The notes beneath the pieces are model-generated. The model did not search any database, had not been told where the DNA came from, and saw only the letters and a list, made by a program, of their open reading frames with translations. A program made the position numbers and the translations under genes. DNA of 42,793 nt from Nitrososphaerota archaeon (lineage in GTDB: Archaea > Thermoproteota > Nitrososphaeria > Nitrososphaerales > Nitrosopumilaceae), in contig JAGWGU010000010.1 of NCBI GenBank assembly GCA_028867275.1, positions 1 through 42,793 on the forward strand, in the 5' to 3' direction. Positions within the stretch are counted from its first letter, which is position 1; each line of letters starts with the position of its first letter. Shown in pieces: positions 39,274 to 42,793 of the stretch.

Positions 39274-40782
39274 TTAGAAGAATGAATCCAGGCCTGTCTT
39301 TGACTTTGGCGCCTCTTGCTGCTCCAAGAATTTGTTCATCTTGTCTCCCATGCTCTTTGCAGCTGTGACCTTACGTTTTCCTATCCAATAATACGTCTCA
39401 TCAGTGGTATCTTTTGCAATCAAGACAACTAGTTTTCCATAATCTTTTCTTCCCGTACGACCTTTTCTCTGGATGTATCGAATCGAGCTTGGAACATTAT
39501 CAAAAAACACCACGAGATTAACTTCTGAGATATCAAGACCTTCTTCTCCCACTCTGGTTGCAATCAACACCTTGTATTGTCCGTCTCGAAATTTTTGTAT
39601 TGTTTCTATTTGTTTTTTTTGTTTGAGGCCTGTTTCCCCTGCTTTTCCAATTAAAAATCCAGAGGAAATTCCCATCTCATTTAGTTTTTGATGTATCACA
39701 TCAACTGAATCCCTATAGCTTGTAAAAACAAGTGCTTTTCCAGGAATTCCCTGTAGCACCTCACGTAGTTTATCCATCTTGGAGTGTTCAATTCCTTTTT
39801 GCTGTGCTTGCTTTGCAAGCCTTACTGCTTTTCCAAAACTCAAATCATTTTCAAACAAATCCCTGATGCCTACTCCTTTCTTCTCCTGTGTTCTTTCACA
39901 GAATCTAAGAAAAGATGTGACACCATGCGATTCAAAGACGTTTAGTGCATGTATGAGTCGTATTGCAGTAAAAAGAGGTTTGGCAGCTCGGCGATTTTGT
40001 CTCAAGACAAACTCTCTTACACGTAAAAGCTCAGACATGGACCTACTCCCAGAGAGATTGAGTCCGAGTCTTTTGAGTTCAAGATACCTTGAATCTATTG
40101 CGGCTTTGATCAAGGCCTGTATCTCTTTCATCTCAGGTCCAAGTTCTACGGTAATCCATTGAGTGTCTGTCTGTTGTACATATGGACTCACATCAGGGCT
40201 CTCTTCTGTCCTCTGGGCTATGCTTGCTATCTTGAGGATCTTTACCATCTCTTCTGCCTTTTGTTTTTCACTTGGCAAAGTAGCAGTCATTCCGATTATT
40301 CTGACATCCATATTTGCAAAACGCTCTGCAATTCCAGAATATGCATAATCTCCAACTGTTCTGTGAGCTTCGTCAAATATTACAAGAGAAAACTGAGCAG
40401 GTGATACAATCTGTCTATCAAGATCATTTTTTACAATTTCAGGAGTTGCACAGATTATGCTGTTGACCCAAAGTTTCTTTCTTTTTGCAAGGAGATCTTC
40501 TCCAGTAACAAGAGCAATGTCGTCTATCAATAGATTATTTTTTAAAAACTCGTAATGCTGATGAGCCAAAACTCTAGTTGGGGCTAGAAACAAGATTCCT
40601 CCCTTGCCTCTTGACAAAAATTCTGCAATCACATGAAGTGCAACCGTTGTCTTGCCAAGCCCTGTTGGAAGTACGATCAGACAGTTCTCAGATATTGCTT
40701 GCTTTGCCAGGTTGTCTTGATAGTCTCTGTGCTCTATGCTTGACTTTTTGATGTATCTATGTTCTACAAAATTGTCATTCAA
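39274..40782 (-). CDS. Hef-like superfamily 2 helicase with C-terminal PIP-like motif
   Basis: This is the helicase half of archaeal Hef/FANCM (ERCC4-like), acting on stalled forks and branched DNA. Motifs: LPTGLGKTT (residues 38-46), DEAH (137-140), MTATLP (165-170), and QRKGRTGRKD in motif VI near 435. Between the two RecA domains is the Hef-type helical insert. At 502 residues it has no XPF nuclease domain. The last eight residues, K-x-x-L-x-x-F-F (495-502), match a PCNA-interacting peptide. The start is a TTG at 40782. Confidence 0.9.
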   Translation of the reverse strand: MNDNFVEHRYIKKSSIEHRDYQDNLAKQAISENCLIVLPTGLGKTTVALHVIAEFLSRGKGGILFLAPTRVLAHQHYEFLKNNLLIDDIALVTGEDLLAKRKKLWVNSIICATPEIVKNDLDRQIVSPAQFSLVIFDEAHRTVGDYAYSGIAERFANMDVRIIGMTATLPSEKQKAEEMVKILKIASIAQRTEESPDVSPYVQQTDTQWITVELGPEMKEIQALIKAAIDSRYLELKRLGLNLSGSRSMSELLRVREFVLRQNRRAAKPLFTAIRLIHALNVFESHGVTSFLRFCERTQEKKGVGIRDLFENDLSFGKAVRLAKQAQQKGIEHSKMDKLREVLQGIPGKALVFTSYRDSVDVIHQKLNEMGISSGFLIGKAGETGLKQKKQIETIQKFRDGQYKVLIATRVGEEGLDISEVNLVVFFDNVPSSIRYIQRKGRTGRKDYGKLVVLIAKDTTDETYYWIGKRKVTAAKSMGDKMNKFLEQQEAPKSKTGLDSFF

Positions 40783-40905
40783 TTAATTCATGATTTGCGT
40801 CATCTTGGTAAAAAGCTTGTTTAGGATAGAGAGTTGAGCTGCATATACCTCAAATTTCACACTAGATATTTGTAATCTTATATTGGAGCATTATACAGTT
40901 TCCAT

Positions 40906-41442
40906 GTGAACAAATCATTTGACCGTCCCACATGGGATGAATATTTCATGCTCCAGGCTGAACTTGCAAAATTACGATCTAATTGCATAACAAGACAGGT
41001 TGGAGCAGTGATTGTGAGAGAAAACAGACAGATTGCCACAGGTTATAACGGAACTCCACCGGGAGTAAAAAATTGCTTTGAGGGAGGGTGTAAAAGATGT
41101 CAGCTTCGAATGGAAGGCAAAGTTGCCTCAGGGGAAGGCCTTGACAGGTGTCTATGCAACCATGCTGAGGCAAATGCCATAATGCATTGTGCCATTTTAG
41201 GAGTGGGCTCTGGCACCAAGGACTCTACTCTGTATACTACATTTGTCACATGTTTGGAGTGCAGCAAGATGGCAATAACAATCGGAATTAAAAAAATAGT
41301 GTGTCTTGGGAGCTATCCTGAAACAGATTACGAGTTGTTACAGGAAGCTGGGTTGAAAGTAGTAGTTTTAGACAGAAACAGGATAAATCACTGGATAAAG
41401 GTACTTCTTGAAGAACCAAATGTCAATCTAGTGCCAAAGTGA
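40906..41442 (+). CDS. dCMP deaminase-family protein
   Basis: This enzyme deaminates dCMP to dUMP for thymidylate synthesis (zinc-dependent cytidine deaminase fold). The zinc and catalytic motif is HAEANA (His86, Glu88). The second motif is TCLEC (Cys116, Cys119), with Thr in place of the usual Pro. The first segment TRQVGAVIVREN...IATGYNG is typical, as is the extra Cys-rich loop CFEGGCKRC...CLC. The GTG start has a TATA-like CTTATATTG about 26 bases upstream. The polymerase gene follows 8 bp later. Confidence 0.9.
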   Translation: MNKSFDRPTWDEYFMLQAELAKLRSNCITRQVGAVIVRENRQIATGYNGTPPGVKNCFEGGCKRCQLRMEGKVASGEGLDRCLCNHAEANAIMHCAILGVGSGTKDSTLYTTFVTCLECSKMAITIGIKKIVCLGSYPETDYELLQEAGLKVVVLDRNRINHWIKVLLEEPNVNLVPK

Positions 41443-41450
41443 TGATCTAG

Positions 41451-42793
41451 ATGTCAAATGCAGTAGAAGAAGTAACAACTACCATGCCACCAGCACTATT
41501 GGTCTCGGCAACATATGACGGTTTGAAAAAATGTGCAATGCTAAAGTTTTATGAACCAAAATCCAAAACGCTAAAACTTTGGTTTGACAATACCGGACAC
41601 AAGCCATATTGCTATTCGAAACTAGATCCTGAAGAACTAAAATTTCTGTCAAGCAGAACAGATGTGCTAAAACTAGAAAGTGTCAAGCGAGAAGATTTAC
41701 TAAAAGACCGTACAATCGATGTAACAAAAATTACTGTAACAGATCCTCTTGCAATTGGTGGAACTCAGACTGACAAGAGCATAAGAAACATGATGGAGAC
41801 ATGGGAGTCAGACATCAAATATTATGAAAACTATCTCTATGATAAATCGCTAATTGTTGGCAGATATTATACAATTGAAGATGGCAAGGTCAAAGAATAT
41901 TCCTATTCGATACCTGACGAGGTCCAACTTGCGCTAAAAGGCTTGTTGTTTGACAAGGTAACAAACATCGGAATGATAGACACAAAAGAATTTCAAAATC
42001 ACATCAGTGAATGGGCAAATCTTCTCAACCAACCCGTGCCCAACATACGAAGAATCACTTTTGATATAGAGGTAGAGTCAGAGACAGGAAGAATCCCTGA
42101 TGCCAAGATTGCAGATAAAAAAATCACAGCAATAGGATTTTGTGCAAGTGATGATTTCAAGACAGTCTTTGTACTAAAACGTGCAGGAAAACAAATGGGA
42201 GGGGATGAACTTCCAAAGGGTGTCAAGGTGACTTTCTATGATGAAGACAAGGAAGCAGACATGCTAAGAGACGCGTTCAAGATTTTGGAGCAATACCCGT
42301 TTGTTATAACATTCAACGGTGACGAATTTGATATGCCTTTCATGTATAACCGGGCAGAAAGGCTTGGTGTTCCACTAAAAGAAATTCCTTTGATAATGAT
42401 GCGAGACTCTGCCACGCTCAAAAAAGGTGTACACATTGATTTGTACAGGACATTTTCTAATCGTTCATTTCAAATCTATGCATTTTCACACAAGTACAAC
42501 GATTTTTCATTGAACAGCATCTGTGAAGGACTGATTGAAGAGTCCAAAACAGAATATGAAGGAGAGTTAGAGGATCTTTCGCTTTATGAACTGGCATACT
42601 ATTGTTTTAACGATGCAAGAATCACCCAGAAACTTACAAGTTTTAACAATGATTTGCTGATGAACCTGCTTGTTGTCATAACAAGAATTGGCCGCATGCC
42701 AATTGATGACATATCAAGAATGGGAGTGTCTCAATGGATTCGAAGTCTGTTTTACTATGAACACAGAAAGCACAACTTTTTGATACCAAGACG
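41451..42793 (+). CDS. polB: Family B DNA polymerase (5' part; runs off the window)
   Basis: This is the N-terminal 447 residues of a family B replicative DNA polymerase; the 3' part is beyond the window end. The exonuclease domain shows ExoI (FDIEVESETG, Asp205/Glu207) and ExoII (TFNGDEFDMPF, Asn289/Asp294). ExoIII (YCFNDARITQKL) follows near residue 385. The polymerase palm is not yet reached. The ATG is preceded by GTGATGATCT (41439-41448), 8 bp after the dCMP deaminase stop. The reading frame is open to the last base. Confidence 0.9.
   Translation, partial: MSNAVEEVTTTMPPALLVSATYDGLKKCAMLKFYEPKSKTLKLWFDNTGHKPYCYSKLDPEELKFLSSRTDVLKLESVKREDLLKDRTIDVTKITVTDPLAIGGTQTDKSIRNMMETWESDIKYYENYLYDKSLIVGRYYTIEDGKVKEYSYSIPDEVQLALKGLLFDKVTNIGMIDTKEFQNHISEWANLLNQPVPNIRRITFDIEVESETGRIPDAKIADKKITAIGFCASDDFKTVFVLKRAGKQMGGDELPKGVKVTFYDEDKEADMLRDAFKILEQYPFVITFNGDEFDMPFMYNRAERLGVPLKEIPLIMMRDSATLKKGVHIDLYRTFSNRSFQIYAFSHKYNDFSLNSICEGLIEESKTEYEGELEDLSLYELAYYCFNDARITQKLTSFNNDLLMNLLVVITRIGRMPIDDISRMGVSQWIRSLFYYEHRKHNFLIPR

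Overview
The window looks like a chromosomal segment of an ammonia-oxidising archaeon (Nitrososphaeria/Thaumarchaeota, probably Nitrosopumilales). It is AT-rich and densely packed. The lineage call rests on a PEFG-CTERM surface protein, a NitrOD5-like regulatory domain, archaeal EF-1 alpha, uS10 and Rpo12, a type II GAPDH, the bifunctional FBP aldolase/phosphatase, a 3-hydroxyacyl-CoA dehydrogenase of the kind used in the 3-hydroxypropionate/4-hydroxybutyrate cycle, an HMG-CoA synthase, a family B DNA polymerase and an Hjc-type resolvase. Many genes start with TTG or GTG. First genes often have a TATA-like box about 25-29 nt before the start codon (leaderless), while internal operon genes carry GTGAT-like Shine-Dalgarno sites. 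I saw no tRNA, rRNA or CRISPR array.

Layout. (1) 35-7340 is a type IV pilus locus: prepilin, secretion ATPase, TadC/FlaJ-like platform protein, a large Ig-repeat surface protein and a prepilin peptidase. Small membrane and Cys-rich genes follow. (2) 8091-11181 is an operon of sugar-nucleotidyltransferase, F420/luciferase-like oxidoreductase, thiolase and DUF35 Zn-ribbon/OB protein. (3) 11164-16681 is rich in regulation. It holds two diverged copies of a two-gene cassette (NitrOD5-like soluble protein plus a multi-pass membrane protein with a PS-x-AD...YP signature), a TrmB-type regulator, an EamA transporter fused to a YkgJ-like cysteine domain, and three palindromes directly upstream of TATA-like boxes. 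(4) 16752-20257 holds small conserved proteins, Hjc and a flavin-reductase-like protein.

(5) 20305-22934 is a complete 2630-bp transposon: 61-bp perfect terminal inverted repeats, an 8-bp target duplication, a SWIM-zinc-finger/IS6-like DDE transposase, a divergently transcribed ribbon-helix-helix protein with a repeat-rich operator between the two, and three predicted membrane passenger genes. It sits just upstream of the thrC promoter without disrupting a visible gene.

(6) 22978-43 kb is mostly housekeeping: threonine synthase, CBS/DUF21 protein, GAPDH, a membrane-anchored DsbA, HMG-CoA synthase, a cluster of small zinc proteins, Rpo12/uS10/EF-1 alpha, FBP aldolase/phosphatase with a long disordered Q/P/G tail, a LOG-like protein, 3-hydroxyacyl-CoA dehydrogenase, an Lrp/AsnC ligand-binding domain protein, a PEFG-CTERM protein, a Hef-like helicase ending in a PIP-box-like motif, dCMP deaminase, and the 5' part of DNA polymerase B, which runs off the end.

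The most interesting items are the self-regulating transposon with membrane cargo, the duplicated NitrOD5/membrane-protein cassette and the tailed FBP aldolase/phosphatase. All family assignments come from motif recognition; no database search was run.
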